From Nitrospinaceae bacterium (GTDB lineage: Bacteria > Nitrospinota > Nitrospinia > Nitrospinales > VA-1): a DNA stretch of 42,450 bases. Made by a program: the position numbers and the translations under genes. Shown here one piece after another: positions 25,010 to 34,638 of this stretch. The stretch lies in contig JAJDAV010000038.1 of assembly GCA_029261695.1 (NCBI GenBank), positions 1-42,450 of the forward strand, given 5' to 3'. Numbering within the stretch: the first letter of the stretch is position 1; the number at the start of each line of letters is the position of its first letter. The notes below the pieces were generated by a model. It made no database searches. It worked only from the letters and a program-made list of their open reading frames with translations, and had not been told where the DNA came from.

Positions 25010-26842
25010 CTACTTATTCACCATTAAATAAATTTCCTCGGTAGCATTTAATATACCCCTCAGTTCCCCCCTATTAAACAAACCCGTTATTTCTTTTGCC
25101 TTAACTCTTGTTTTTTTTCCAATTTTATCTGTCATTAAAACTTCCATAGTCGAGCTTGAAGTCTCCCGCTGCCAATCCGATTTCTTTATGACAAGATATA
25201 TTCTCTGGTTCGTATTTAAAAACCTCTTTAATTCATCTGGAGAATGTAACTTCACTACAGTTCGCCCGGTTAAAACCCCTAGCCTCGCTCTATGGCTCCC
25301 CAACTTGTAAACTGCAATCGGGCCGCTAAAATTTTCATGGGCAATATGATTCGCAAAATTTTTCATAGGATATCGACTCGCAGAGGGAAGAACATCTCCG
25401 CTTAACGAGCCAAAAACTAATACCAACACCAGCCCCAATGAAAACACCAATTTATTCACAGACTTAACTCTTGCAAACCAAATTAACGATACAGCACCCA
25501 CAATAAAAATTAATGGCAGGTAAAACATTTTAGTTGGTATCGAATTAAAAACCAAAATCCCAGCAACAGTTAAAATTGAAAAAACTAAAAAAATTATTGC
25601 AGTGGTAAAAATTGCTCCCCTAAATCCAAAAACTTTTAATCCCCAAGAGCTTCTTTCGACCTCCGCGAACAACCGAGCTGTCAAAATAGCAACTGCAGGA
25701 CAACTGGGAAGCATATACCGGCTATGCTCCACCCTGAGAAGAGTAAACAAAGCCAAACAAACAATTATCCATATATAACAAATTGCAACAGGCTCATTAC
25801 CTTCTTTGAAAATTTGCTTTACATGCTTCCAAGTATTCCCCCCTACTCCCTTTATTTGCTCAAATAAACTTGAGCCTTTTTCTCTAACATAGTCCAAAAA
25901 CCCCAATTGCTTAATTACTGCAAGAATAAAAAACAATGACCAGGGGAGCTGGTAGCGAAATAAAACACCAAAGTAGTAAAAACTAAATGGAGTACTATGG
26001 ACCAATCGATTCTTAATTTCATTTCCAACAATATGATTTTTAAACTCTTCCCCATGCATCCAAAACATAGCCACAAACCAGGGTAGAATTATTACTGCTA
26101 GAATTAATACCCCTTGCACAACACGCAATTCCCTAAACCAGTTTTCTCTTCTTATACCAATTAAAAACCCCAAAACTGTTAGACTTGGGATGAAAATTGC
26201 GGGCGGCCCCTTAACCATAAATCCCAAGCCCATTGAAAGATAAAAAAGGTAGGCGTAAACGTTTTTCTTAAAATCCGTTTGAAATAAAAGCACAAAAAAA
26301 TATAAAGCTAGAAGTATGAAAAAACTCAACGCCATATCTGTTGTTGACCATCTGGAAATCTGGAAATGCAGATAAAGAGATGGCAAAATAAAAGCACTGA
26401 ACATACCCACCCTGCTATCAAACAGACGACAAGCCAGCATAAAAATCAAACCCACACTTAATGCACCAAAAAGCGCTGAAGGCAAACGCGCAGAGGCTAA
26501 GCTGACACCAAAAACTTTATAAGATGACGCCACCATCCAATAATATAAAATGGGTTTTGCAAAACGCTTTTTGTCATGGTAGACAGGAGTAATATAGTCA
26601 TCCGACTCAACCATGCGCAGAGACGATTCCACATAAAAATTTTCGTCCGCATGGTAAGGAGGAACTTCTCCAAGTTTATAAATCAACACCAAAAAACAGA
26701 AAACCATCCAGAGGCATAAATATAGTTTTTCAGCTGGCTTTATTGATGGAGACATTTGAAGGCTTGGCATAGGCAGGAATGAATTAAAAAAATAGGCTCT
26801 TACTAAAGATAAAATGCCGAAAAACTGATAAATATTATACAC
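25010..26842 (-). CDS. GT-C membrane glycosyltransferase, ArnT-like
   Basis: Inner-membrane GT-C enzyme of up to 610 residues, the closest in this window to ArnT (lipid A aminoarabinose transferase) in layout. The first periplasmic loop has PPYHADENFYVESSLRM with the acidic DE pair, and RFAKPILYYWMVASSYKVFG follows; about a dozen helices and a C-terminal periplasmic domain complete it. The start is uncertain: GTG at 26842 gives a long N-terminus, while the ATG at 26755 (MSPSIKPAEKLYLCLWM) lies closest to the first helix. The sugar and acceptor are unknown. It is the only minus-strand gene in this part and is divergent from the 795-residue enzyme. Confidence 0.85.
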   Translation of the reverse strand: MYNIYQFFGILSLVRAYFFNSFLPMPSLQMSPSIKPAEKLYLCLWMVFCFLVLIYKLGEVPPYHADENFYVESSLRMVESDDYITPVYHDKKRFAKPILYYWMVASSYKVFGVSLASARLPSALFGALSVGLIFMLACRLFDSRVGMFSAFILPSLYLHFQISRWSTTDMALSFFILLALYFFVLLFQTDFKKNVYAYLFYLSMGLGFMVKGPPAIFIPSLTVLGFLIGIRRENWFRELRVVQGVLILAVIILPWFVAMFWMHGEEFKNHIVGNEIKNRLVHSTPFSFYYFGVLFRYQLPWSLFFILAVIKQLGFLDYVREKGSSLFEQIKGVGGNTWKHVKQIFKEGNEPVAICYIWIIVCLALFTLLRVEHSRYMLPSCPAVAILTARLFAEVERSSWGLKVFGFRGAIFTTAIIFLVFSILTVAGILVFNSIPTKMFYLPLIFIVGAVSLIWFARVKSVNKLVFSLGLVLVLVFGSLSGDVLPSASRYPMKNFANHIAHENFSGPIAVYKLGSHRARLGVLTGRTVVKLHSPDELKRFLNTNQRIYLVIKKSDWQRETSSSTMEVLMTDKIGKKTRVKAKEITGLFNRGELRGILNATEEIYLMVNK

Positions 26843-26919
26843 TTAATCTAATTTATACTTTTAATTTTTAGACCTCCCAATCCTCAATAACTTAATATCT
26901 AATTCACTGGAATCGCTCA

Positions 26920-29307
26920 TTGTCTGAATCAAATCCGAATAACTTATCTCAAGAAAAACATTCCGTCACCTCTCGACCTCTAGTCGACTTGCATCATTTA
27001 TTCTTACTCGCTATCGTTTTGTGGATTTTTGGCGGAAACGCGATATGGATGCTTTTAGATATTCGCCCCCCCTCTTATGATCAGGGACTCCACCTTTTTC
27101 GAACTCATAATTACTGGGAGGCCATGAGCTCTGGCTCAGCAGACTGGTGGCTAGATATGTTAAACGTGGAACCCTTCTACCCGCCCTTTTATCATTTATC
27201 CCTAATCCCTCTTTCCCTGATTTTTGGTTTCACATTGGATACCGGGGTCATTGGAAATTCCATATATATGGCAATATTGGTTCTTTCCACTTATGGAATA
27301 GGCAAGATTTTATATACCAGAAACGCAGGGTTAATCGCCGCGTTCCTAGTCTCTTCTTATCCGATAATAGTCAGCATGTCACGAGAGTATGTTATCAGCG
27401 TCATGCTCACTTCCATGACAACCCTTGCCTACTATCTTTTTTTAAAATCTGATAATTTCGAGAACAAAAAATATTCTCTTTTCTTCAGTTTTATTTTTGC
27501 TTCAGGCCTAATGGTTAAATGGACCTTTTTTATTTACATCCTGCCAGCGGTATTAGCAGGCCTTTGGGGATATAAAATTGGCTTCCGCGAAAGAGTCATT
27601 CAATGGACATATTATTTGGGAATGATAATTGCGCTATTAATTATTCCCTTTTTTATACTTATTATTGGTGAGTTTCGGTGGGCTCTAATAATTCTCGAGT
27701 TCCTATTTATCTGGGCACTGGTAAAAAGTTTTCCTCATGCATCTATTTCTACGCAAAAAGCAATAAACCTGATTTCACTTTCATGTATATCGGTTTTGAT
27801 TTGTTTTCCATGGTACTCCCATAACTTAATAAATATTCTAATTGGGATGTCGAAATTCGCTTTTCCTGGTGTCATTCTAAAAGGGGATATGTCATGGAAC
27901 CTTCCTGTCTGGTTTTTTTATCTAACAGCAATGATTAGACAGATGGGAATACCAATGTTAGTGATATCTGTAATTAGTTTTATTTTTTACTTATTCAAAA
28001 AAGATCGATTCAATTGGACGTTATTTGTCTGGGTTATTTTTCCAATTGTTGTTTTTACCTTTGTAGATAATAAGGGTGCAAGGTATACCATGGCCACTTT
28101 ACCAGCCATTGCTTTGATCACTGCTGCAGTCTTAACTCAGGTAAACACCATTGCTCTACGAAAATTCCTATATTTAATCACGGGAATCACAGCTCTGGGA
28201 ACGGCAGTTTCCTCAGGTTTCATCCCCGGCCATTTCCCCCAGCTTTCACTTGGCGATAAAAATATCCCCATTACACAGTCCTGGCCCATCAATCCTATTC
28301 TCGATGATATTATCGAGGAAGCAAAACCTAAAAAGGGGGAGTTTATCGCCGTTCGAACCCTGGCAAACTTCGCATACTTCCAAAGAGGAGCCTTTAGAGA
28401 TTTTGCAGCTTTTAGAGAATTGCCCATTGCAATGAAAGGCGTAAAAAGAAATGTAGGAGAAATGACAGATTTTTTTATAACCCGATCAGGAGAGTTTAGC
28501 TATCAATCGGCAAACGCCATCAATGCAAGAAACCTTCTCATAAGCGACCCCGCCCTTACAAAATCTTTCAAACTATTTCGCAGCTATCCCCTCCCCGATG
28601 GTAACAAAGGTCTTGTCTACAAATTTGACATGGAACCCGCAAAAGACCTAACAGGGACAACTGATTTAAAACTAATAGAAGAGAAGTTGAAAGTTGCATT
28701 AGCCAACTACCCTATATATGGGGTCAAAAATGGTGTCAACATGACCATAACAATTTCTCCCACAGAAAACCCTCAAGACATCTATTATGGGCGGTATAAA
28801 TCCATCCATGTTAGAGCCGACTCCGCTGTAAGCAATAAAGTAAAAATTCATGACTTTGAATTATTATTCGAAAATGTTCAAATCAATATTTACGATCTCC
28901 TTTTAAATGGACGATTCATACTTTTTGATCTTGAAAAATTGACACCTCGCGGAACAATCCATTTTTCTGATCTTGAAGAGGCCGCAGCTATAGCTATGAA
29001 GGGGAAGGGAAATATAAAAGTCAGTGGTTCTAAAGATTCCCTCACAATTAAAGCCAAATACTTTTTATCTCAAGATCAAGTAGCTGAAGGAGAAACAAAA
29101 ATCAATATACTAGTTGATCCTGGCAAAAAAATCTGGCCTGATTTTGAATATCTCAAACTAGGCCCACTGGATATCCCCCCACTATTTATCCGTCGAATAA
29201 CAAAGGGAAAAATGTTTCTTCACCCGACACCTGGCTGGCCATTGACAACGAATATACAATCTTTAAAAATCTCTTCACGCAAATTTGAAATCAACCCAGA
29301 TATTTAG
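26920..29307 (+). CDS. GT-C glycosyltransferase fused to DUF2993/LmeA-like domain
   Basis: Large (795 residue) enzyme. Residues about 25-430 are a GT-C membrane part with the acidic first loop (RPPSYDQGLHLFRTHNYWEA) and EPFYPPFYHLSLIPLSLIFG, like PMT-type enzymes. A periplasmic stretch follows to about 575. From there to the end the protein is soluble and beta-rich, with GRYKSIHVRADS, IYDLLLNGRF and TIHFSDLEEAA, in the order seen in DUF2993 (LmeA-type) proteins, some of which bind phospholipid. I infer a transferase carrying a lipid-binding module. The start is TTG; no Met precedes the first helix in frame. The next gene begins seven bases after its stop. Confidence 0.78.
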   Translation: MSESNPNNLSQEKHSVTSRPLVDLHHLFLLAIVLWIFGGNAIWMLLDIRPPSYDQGLHLFRTHNYWEAMSSGSADWWLDMLNVEPFYPPFYHLSLIPLSLIFGFTLDTGVIGNSIYMAILVLSTYGIGKILYTRNAGLIAAFLVSSYPIIVSMSREYVISVMLTSMTTLAYYLFLKSDNFENKKYSLFFSFIFASGLMVKWTFFIYILPAVLAGLWGYKIGFRERVIQWTYYLGMIIALLIIPFFILIIGEFRWALIILEFLFIWALVKSFPHASISTQKAINLISLSCISVLICFPWYSHNLINILIGMSKFAFPGVILKGDMSWNLPVWFFYLTAMIRQMGIPMLVISVISFIFYLFKKDRFNWTLFVWVIFPIVVFTFVDNKGARYTMATLPAIALITAAVLTQVNTIALRKFLYLITGITALGTAVSSGFIPGHFPQLSLGDKNIPITQSWPINPILDDIIEEAKPKKGEFIAVRTLANFAYFQRGAFRDFAAFRELPIAMKGVKRNVGEMTDFFITRSGEFSYQSANAINARNLLISDPALTKSFKLFRSYPLPDGNKGLVYKFDMEPAKDLTGTTDLKLIEEKLKVALANYPIYGVKNGVNMTITISPTENPQDIYYGRYKSIHVRADSAVSNKVKIHDFELLFENVQINIYDLLLNGRFILFDLEKLTPRGTIHFSDLEEAAAIAMKGKGNIKVSGSKDSLTIKAKYFLSQDQVAEGETKINILVDPGKKIWPDFEYLKLGPLDIPPLFIRRITKGKMFLHPTPGWPLTTNIQSLKISSRKFEINPDI

Positions 29308-29313
29308 AAAACT

Positions 29314-30450
29314 GTGAAAATCTGCATTTTGTGTTTTGATCTTTCTAATAATTCACTGGGCCGAGCAGGGCTACTAGCAATGGCTCTTACTCCGCAACAT
29401 GAAGTGGAAATTATTGGCCCTTCCAGGTCCGGTGAAATTTGGCTCCCTATGAAAGAAATGGGAATCCCGATCCGTCTTTATCCATGGAAAAGGTATCCTT
29501 TCTTTATTTCAACAATAAGAAAAATGATAAAGGATATTGACGCAGATTTACTAATCGCCTGCAAATTACGACCCACTAGTTTTGGAATTGCATTGATAAA
29601 GAAATGGACAACAAAAATTCCTGTTCTCGTTGACATTGATGATTGGGAACTGGGGTTTTTATACCACTCAGGGTTTTGGGGCAAAGTCGGTCGTTTCTTA
29701 AACTTTTCCAACCCTAACGGGTTACCCTATACTTGGCTTATGGAACGTTTTACTGGTTTTGCAGATTCAATCATTGTAAGCAACCGTTTTCTTCAAAATA
29801 AATTTTCGGGTTCTTTGGTTTATCATTGTCGAGACACATCTACACTCGATCCCAGCAAATTTGATTCGAGCACCATAAAAGCCAAACTCGGACTAAAAAA
29901 CAAGCGAGTTGTAATGTTCTTGGGAACACCACGAGCTCACAAAGGGATTCAAGAACTATTCATGGCAATAGAAAAAATTAATGACCCCCTTGTAAAACTG
30001 GTATTAATTGGAACTGATTCTTCCGTCCAAATGCATATTGACAAGATGAAAACTAATCGAGACAAGGTAGTTGTTTTCCCTAAAATACCTTTTAAGGAAT
30101 TACCGGAACACCTTGCAGCAGCTGATATCCTTGTCATTCCACAGAGGCAAACCACTGACACTGAAGGACAAATTCCCGCAAAACTATTCGATGCCATGGC
30201 GATGGCCAAACCCATCATAACCACTCCAATTTCTGATATTCCAGAAGTGTTGGATGGGAATGGTTTTTTGATTGAACCTGGGAACCCGGATCAACTTGCA
30301 AAAACCATTGATTATATTTTTGCAAACCAGGAAGAAGCTCAACAAAAAGGTCAAAACGCACGAAAACGCTGCCAGGAACTTTATGACATTAAAGTTATGC
30401 AATCAGAACTGACCTTACAAATTAAGAATATAACCACCAACCACCCTTGA
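29314..30450 (+). CDS. GT4-type glycosyltransferase
   Basis: Cytosolic GT-B fold enzyme of 378 residues using a nucleotide sugar. The C-terminal Rossmann half has VVMFLGTPRAHKGIQELFMA and the ADILVIPQR plus GQIPAKLFDAMAMAKPIITT donor-binding region typical of family GT4. The N-terminal half carries DADLLIACKLRPTSFG and VDIDDWELG. The start is GTG, seven bases after the previous stop, so the genes are surely co-transcribed. The sugar is not predictable from sequence; the setting suggests lipopolysaccharide or other surface glycan. Confidence 0.87.
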   Translation: MKICILCFDLSNNSLGRAGLLAMALTPQHEVEIIGPSRSGEIWLPMKEMGIPIRLYPWKRYPFFISTIRKMIKDIDADLLIACKLRPTSFGIALIKKWTTKIPVLVDIDDWELGFLYHSGFWGKVGRFLNFSNPNGLPYTWLMERFTGFADSIIVSNRFLQNKFSGSLVYHCRDTSTLDPSKFDSSTIKAKLGLKNKRVVMFLGTPRAHKGIQELFMAIEKINDPLVKLVLIGTDSSVQMHIDKMKTNRDKVVVFPKIPFKELPEHLAAADILVIPQRQTTDTEGQIPAKLFDAMAMAKPIITTPISDIPEVLDGNGFLIEPGNPDQLAKTIDYIFANQEEAQQKGQNARKRCQELYDIKVMQSELTLQIKNITTNHP

Positions 30451-30465
30451 TTCAGGATCTGGATA

Positions 30466-31524
30466 TTGGAATTTCAATTAAAAGACCACATTAAGCCTGA
30501 CGCAAAAATCCTCCTGATAAAACTCAGGTCGATTGGCGATGTTGTCTACAACACTGCGGTTTATGGCCCTATAAAAAAGCATCTTCCAAATGCTCACCTG
30601 ACCGTGTTAGTTGAGTCTGCATCCTATGAAATAGTAAAAAATCATCCCGACGTAGACCAAGTTCTCTGCTTTAGAAAAACCTCTTTTTTTGAGCAGTTTA
30701 AATTCTATTTGAATCTTATTTTTAGCCGATACGATGTGGCTATCGAAATGCACGAAGGAACACGAGGGGCTGTAATGTGTTTCCTTTCTCGTGCTCGTTA
30801 CAAAATTGGAAATATTTTTGCGAAACGCTCATTTCTCTATAACACCAAAATAAATTTTTCAGATTTAAAACCAGCTCTTCCTCTGGACTATCAAGTTGCT
30901 TTGATAGAAAAAATGGGAGTCCCCATGGATAACCCCCAACCTGTTGTTCATATCACTGAGGCATGGCGAAAAAGTGGACGCGACTTATTGGCCGCTAATA
31001 ATTTTTCCCCAGAAAAACCCTATTGCATCATTCATCCAGGAGCCCGAAAATATGATCAATGGCAATTCGAAAAGTTCGCAGAAATTGCAGAATATTTTTT
31101 TACCCGGTTCAATTTGGGAATTATTCTGACCTGCGGCCCTGGGGAGCTGGAACAAGCCGAAAAATTGATTCAATGCCTACCAAAGAATGTTCCATATACT
31201 TTTATATCCACCGAACTTTCTGTGCTACTCGGAATCACCGCTTCCGCTAAATTTGTAGTGTGCCATAATGGGGGGTATATGCATGCTGCCTCTGCAATGG
31301 GGATACCGGTGGCGGCATTGTTCGGATTAACCGATTATAGAATCTGGAAACCTCTCGGGAAAAAGAGTGTTGTTCTACATAAAGACATTGATTGCTGGCC
31401 TTGCAGTTCAAAAACAATGAAACAGGTTTGCTGGGACGGCAAACCAGAATGCAAAGAATTGATTTCCCCTGATGATGTAATTAAAAGTATCCAAAAAATT
31501 TGCCCCGAATTTTTGGATAAATAA
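30466..31524 (+). CDS. GT9 family heptosyltransferase-like enzyme
   Basis: Member of glycosyltransferase family 9 (WaaC/WaaF/WaaQ type), which adds heptose to lipopolysaccharide core. The 352 residues open with KILLIKLRSIGDVVYNTAVYG, the family's N-terminal signature, and continue with YCIIHPGARKYDQWQFEKF and VCHNGGYMHAASAMGIPVAALFG, the donor-binding region. Four cysteines lie close together near the C-terminus (CWPCSS, VCWDGKPEC). The start is TTG with GGATCTGGA before it. Neighbouring GT4 and methyltransferase genes support a core or capsule role. Confidence 0.88.
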   Translation: MEFQLKDHIKPDAKILLIKLRSIGDVVYNTAVYGPIKKHLPNAHLTVLVESASYEIVKNHPDVDQVLCFRKTSFFEQFKFYLNLIFSRYDVAIEMHEGTRGAVMCFLSRARYKIGNIFAKRSFLYNTKINFSDLKPALPLDYQVALIEKMGVPMDNPQPVVHITEAWRKSGRDLLAANNFSPEKPYCIIHPGARKYDQWQFEKFAEIAEYFFTRFNLGIILTCGPGELEQAEKLIQCLPKNVPYTFISTELSVLLGITASAKFVVCHNGGYMHAASAMGIPVAALFGLTDYRIWKPLGKKSVVLHKDIDCWPCSSKTMKQVCWDGKPECKELISPDDVIKSIQKICPEFLDK

Positions 31525-31538
31525 TTGGAGCACTGATT

Positions 31539-32225
31539 GTGGAAGAAAAAGAAGAATCATCCCCTTTGAAGTCTGATGCCAAATCCGAAAAACCCGATAG
31601 GGATATTCGAATTCTTGCCGATTTTTATTCCAAACACCATCTCAATGGAAATCGAAGAAATCAATCGGTATCAGAAGAAAAACGTTCGCAGCTATTCAAA
31701 GAATGGATGGGAAAAAATAAAAAAGTTTTAGACATGGGTTGCCGAGACGGCATATTAACTAGACATTTCATTGAAGAAAATGATGTAACAGGTCTGGATA
31801 TTGACAAACAAGCCCTAGAAGCTTGTCGTAAAAATTTAAACATAGAAACCAAATGGGCCGACTTCAGCCTTCAAATCCCATTACCGGCATCATCATTTGA
31901 TGTTGTTGTGGCGGGTGAAGTGTTGGAACACCTACCCTACCCAGAAATTACCGTGGCCGAAGTATCACGTATTCTAAAACCCAATGGATTATTCATCGGT
32001 TCCGTCCCAAACTCTTACCACCTCAAAAACAGGTTGCGGGTTTTAAAAGGACGGCTTATTGATTACGATCAAACTCATTTACGTGCCTACAATGTAATGC
32101 TTCTAAAGCAATACCTTGAAAAAGAATTTGTGATTGAAGAGCTGACCAGCTGCCGTGGAAAATCCGCATTTCTTTCTATTGCGTGGTTTGGAAGGGATCT
32201 TGTTTGGAAATGCAAAAAAAAATAA
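31539..32225 (+). CDS. SAM-dependent methyltransferase, class I
   Basis: Class I methyltransferase of 228 residues. Motif I is VLDMGCRDGILTRHF, motif II includes VTGLDIDKQALEACRKN, and motif III-like VVVAGEVLEHLPYPE with EVSRILKPNGLFIGSVPN follows (Methyltransf_11/25 type). The first 50 residues are polar, charged and perhaps disordered. The start is GTG, with TTGGAG eight bases upstream. It lies between glycosyltransferase genes and probably methylates a sugar or glycan end, by context only. Confidence 0.87.
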   Translation: MEEKEESSPLKSDAKSEKPDRDIRILADFYSKHHLNGNRRNQSVSEEKRSQLFKEWMGKNKKVLDMGCRDGILTRHFIEENDVTGLDIDKQALEACRKNLNIETKWADFSLQIPLPASSFDVVVAGEVLEHLPYPEITVAEVSRILKPNGLFIGSVPNSYHLKNRLRVLKGRLIDYDQTHLRAYNVMLLKQYLEKEFVIEELTSCRGKSAFLSIAWFGRDLVWKCKKK

Positions 32226-32364
32226 CTTTTGGAACCTGAACACTCTATAGAAATTCATTTAAAATTCCGAAAGCGCAACCAGCATCGACAACACTGGGGG
32301 AGTTATGCTAAATTAGCCCCCGGCTGCAATCAATAAACGTTCATAATATAATTAAGGTTTCTTA

Positions 32365-33486
32365 TTGAAATCGCTTCATATTCTTCATTCCGAATCGGCA
32401 ACAGGTTGGGGCGGGCAGGAAATTCGAGTATTCCAGGAAAGCCAATTATTACTGGAGAGAGGCCATCGAGTCTCCCTAGTTTGTCAACCGGATAGCTTTC
32501 TCTGGAAAAAAAGTCAAACAATTACTTCCTCCAGTTTTCAATGTTACACCTTGCCCATGAAAAGCCCGGCAAATCCGGTTTCTATTTTTTCTTTTCTAAA
32601 AATCCTTAGAAAAGCCAAGCCGGATATTATCCATACCCATAGTTCAATAGATAGCTGGCTGGCTGGATCTACTGCAAAGCTACTTGGCGTGCCTGTTATT
32701 CGCAGTCGCCATATTTCAATACCCATCAATGGAGTATTTCCAAATAACTTATTGTACTCCTGGCTTCCCAAAAAAATCGTTACCAGTGGTGAGGTAATTT
32801 CTAAGGTTGTCTTAGGTGTTTCCGGGGTTAAGCCTGAAAACGTAAAATCTGTTTCAGCGGGTGTAGATTTTCGCCGCTTTGACTTTAAAACAGATGGCTC
32901 AAAAACTCGAGAAGAGTTGGGAGTAAAATCGGGTCAAATCTTGATCGGAAAAATTGGAGTAATTCGGGGCTGGAAAGGTTATGACTATTTATTAGAGGCC
33001 GCTCCAATTGTTCTGAAAAAATATCCCGAAACAAAATTTGTTTTTGTGGGTAGAGGGCCTGGTTTTGAGCAAACAAAATCCATCGCTAAATCTTTAGGCC
33101 TTGAAAGTATCGTCACTCTTTTAGGACATCGAGATGATATTCCAGAAATAATGGCTGGCTTGGATATTCAAGTTTTAGCATCCTATGCAGGTGAGGGAAC
33201 CCCTCAAGTAATTCCGCAGGCGTTCGCCATGAAAATTCCCCTAGTTGCAACTCGGGTTGGCTCTGTGCCAGAAATGCTCGGGCAAGGAGAAAGAGGGATT
33301 CTAGTAGAGCCCAAAAACTCAATTGATCTGGCAAATGGAATAATAAGGTTAATTGAGAACCCAAAGATTAGAACCCAGGTCGCAGAAAAAGGCTTTGAGT
33401 TTAGCCAAAAAGAATTGAGCATTGATCGAATGATAAATGAAACCCTAGCCATTTATGAAGAAGCATTGAATCATAAATCTAATTGA
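32365..33486 (+). CDS. GT4-type glycosyltransferase
   Basis: GT-B enzyme of family GT4, 373 residues. The N-terminal domain has LHSESATGWGGQEIRVFQES and PDIIHTHSSIDSW. The C-terminal domain has IGKIGVIRGWKGYDYLLEAA, KFVFVGRGPG, and the donor-binding GEGTPQVIPQAFAMKIPLVAT with the expected acidic residues. The start is TTG with AAGG seven bases before. A gap of 139 bases separates it from the methyltransferase, in which GGGGG (32296-32300) and CCCCC (32317-32321) could pair. The donor is unknown. Confidence 0.87.
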   Translation: MKSLHILHSESATGWGGQEIRVFQESQLLLERGHRVSLVCQPDSFLWKKSQTITSSSFQCYTLPMKSPANPVSIFSFLKILRKAKPDIIHTHSSIDSWLAGSTAKLLGVPVIRSRHISIPINGVFPNNLLYSWLPKKIVTSGEVISKVVLGVSGVKPENVKSVSAGVDFRRFDFKTDGSKTREELGVKSGQILIGKIGVIRGWKGYDYLLEAAPIVLKKYPETKFVFVGRGPGFEQTKSIAKSLGLESIVTLLGHRDDIPEIMAGLDIQVLASYAGEGTPQVIPQAFAMKIPLVATRVGSVPEMLGQGERGILVEPKNSIDLANGIIRLIENPKIRTQVAEKGFEFSQKELSIDRMINETLAIYEEALNHKSN

Positions 33487-33507
33487 ATATTTTTTACAAA
33501 GCTTGAA

Positions 33508-34638
33508 ATGAAAATTGCCATTATTCGACAAAAGTTTGTTCTTTATGGTGGCGCAGAACAATTTGCGGATGGGTTTATCCATCAACTTGCAGAAGCAGGA
33601 CATGAGGTTCATATTTTTGCCAATCGTTGGACCCCTTCCCATCACAACAATATTCACCACCATTTTATAGCCACCCTGAACTTCAACGCATTTTTTAGAA
33701 CCCTTTCTTTTGCCAGAAACGTGGCAAAAAAAATCCATGAAGAAAATTTCGACATTGTACAGAGCCATGAAAAAACATGGAGCCAAGATGTCTACCGGGC
33801 AGGAGATGGTTGCCACATAAAATGGCTGCATCAAAGAGGAAAGCAAATTTCTCTGATAAAAAAACTTTTTCTTTTTCTAAATCCCTTTCACAGATTAGTT
33901 CTTAATCTGGAAAAAAATATTTTCGAATCGGGTCAGTGTAAAAAGATAATAGCTATTTCCCAAATGGTAAAAGAAGATATATTAGAAAATTACAAATGCC
34001 CTGCTGACAATATTTCTGTTGTATACAATGGCGTAGACCTCAAGCGGTTTCATCCCGGCAATAAAAATTTATATCGCGAAAAAATTAGAAAACAACTGGG
34101 AATTCCAGAAAACTCAGTTTTAATATTGTTTGTTGGCTCTGGATTTGAAAGGAAGGGCTTGAAGTTTCTACTTCAATCCACCAAACATTTAAAAAATAAG
34201 GACTGGCATTTGCTTTTATTGGGAAAGGGGAACTTTGGAAAGTTCATGAAGTATGCGCCTGCGGAAAAACAAAATCAAATCACTACTAAGGAGCCGGACC
34301 CGGAAATTGAAAAATATTATGCGGCCGCAGATATTTTTATACTACCATCAATTTACGAACCTTTCGGCAATGCCAACCTGGAAGCTTTAGCAACAGGTTT
34401 ACCCGTTATCACAACTAAATATTGTGGAGCAGCTAATATCATTGATCACCAAAAAAATGGCCTTGTTGTTGAAAACCCTTATAACCCTGAAGAAATTGCT
34501 GAAAAAATCCAATTCCTATTTCCCTCATCAACCAGAGAGACCATGGGCAAAAATGCACGGGTACTCGCTGAACAATTCCCCTTCAAAAGGAACAACAGTG
34601 AAATGCTTGAGATTTACAACAGCCTGATCTCGACTTAA
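33508..34638 (+). CDS. WaaG-like GT4 glycosyltransferase
   Basis: GT4 enzyme of 376 residues that resembles WaaG/RfaG, the lipopolysaccharide core glucosyltransferase. It opens with IAIIRQKFVLYGGAEQFADG, has the segment VYRAGDGCHIKWL that I associate with WaaG-like enzymes, then VVYNGVDLKRFHPGNK, LFVGSGFERKGLKFLL and the donor-binding IYEPFGNANLEALATGLPVITT. The ATG is 21 bases after the previous stop. It is the last gene of this plus-strand glycan run; the next 380 bases hold no gene. A core-sugar role is likely but the exact sugar is not established. Confidence 0.85.
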   Translation: MKIAIIRQKFVLYGGAEQFADGFIHQLAEAGHEVHIFANRWTPSHHNNIHHHFIATLNFNAFFRTLSFARNVAKKIHEENFDIVQSHEKTWSQDVYRAGDGCHIKWLHQRGKQISLIKKLFLFLNPFHRLVLNLEKNIFESGQCKKIIAISQMVKEDILENYKCPADNISVVYNGVDLKRFHPGNKNLYREKIRKQLGIPENSVLILFVGSGFERKGLKFLLQSTKHLKNKDWHLLLLGKGNFGKFMKYAPAEKQNQITTKEPDPEIEKYYAAADIFILPSIYEPFGNANLEALATGLPVITTKYCGAANIIDHQKNGLVVENPYNPEEIAEKIQFLFPSSTRETMGKNARVLAEQFPFKRNNSEMLEIYNSLIST

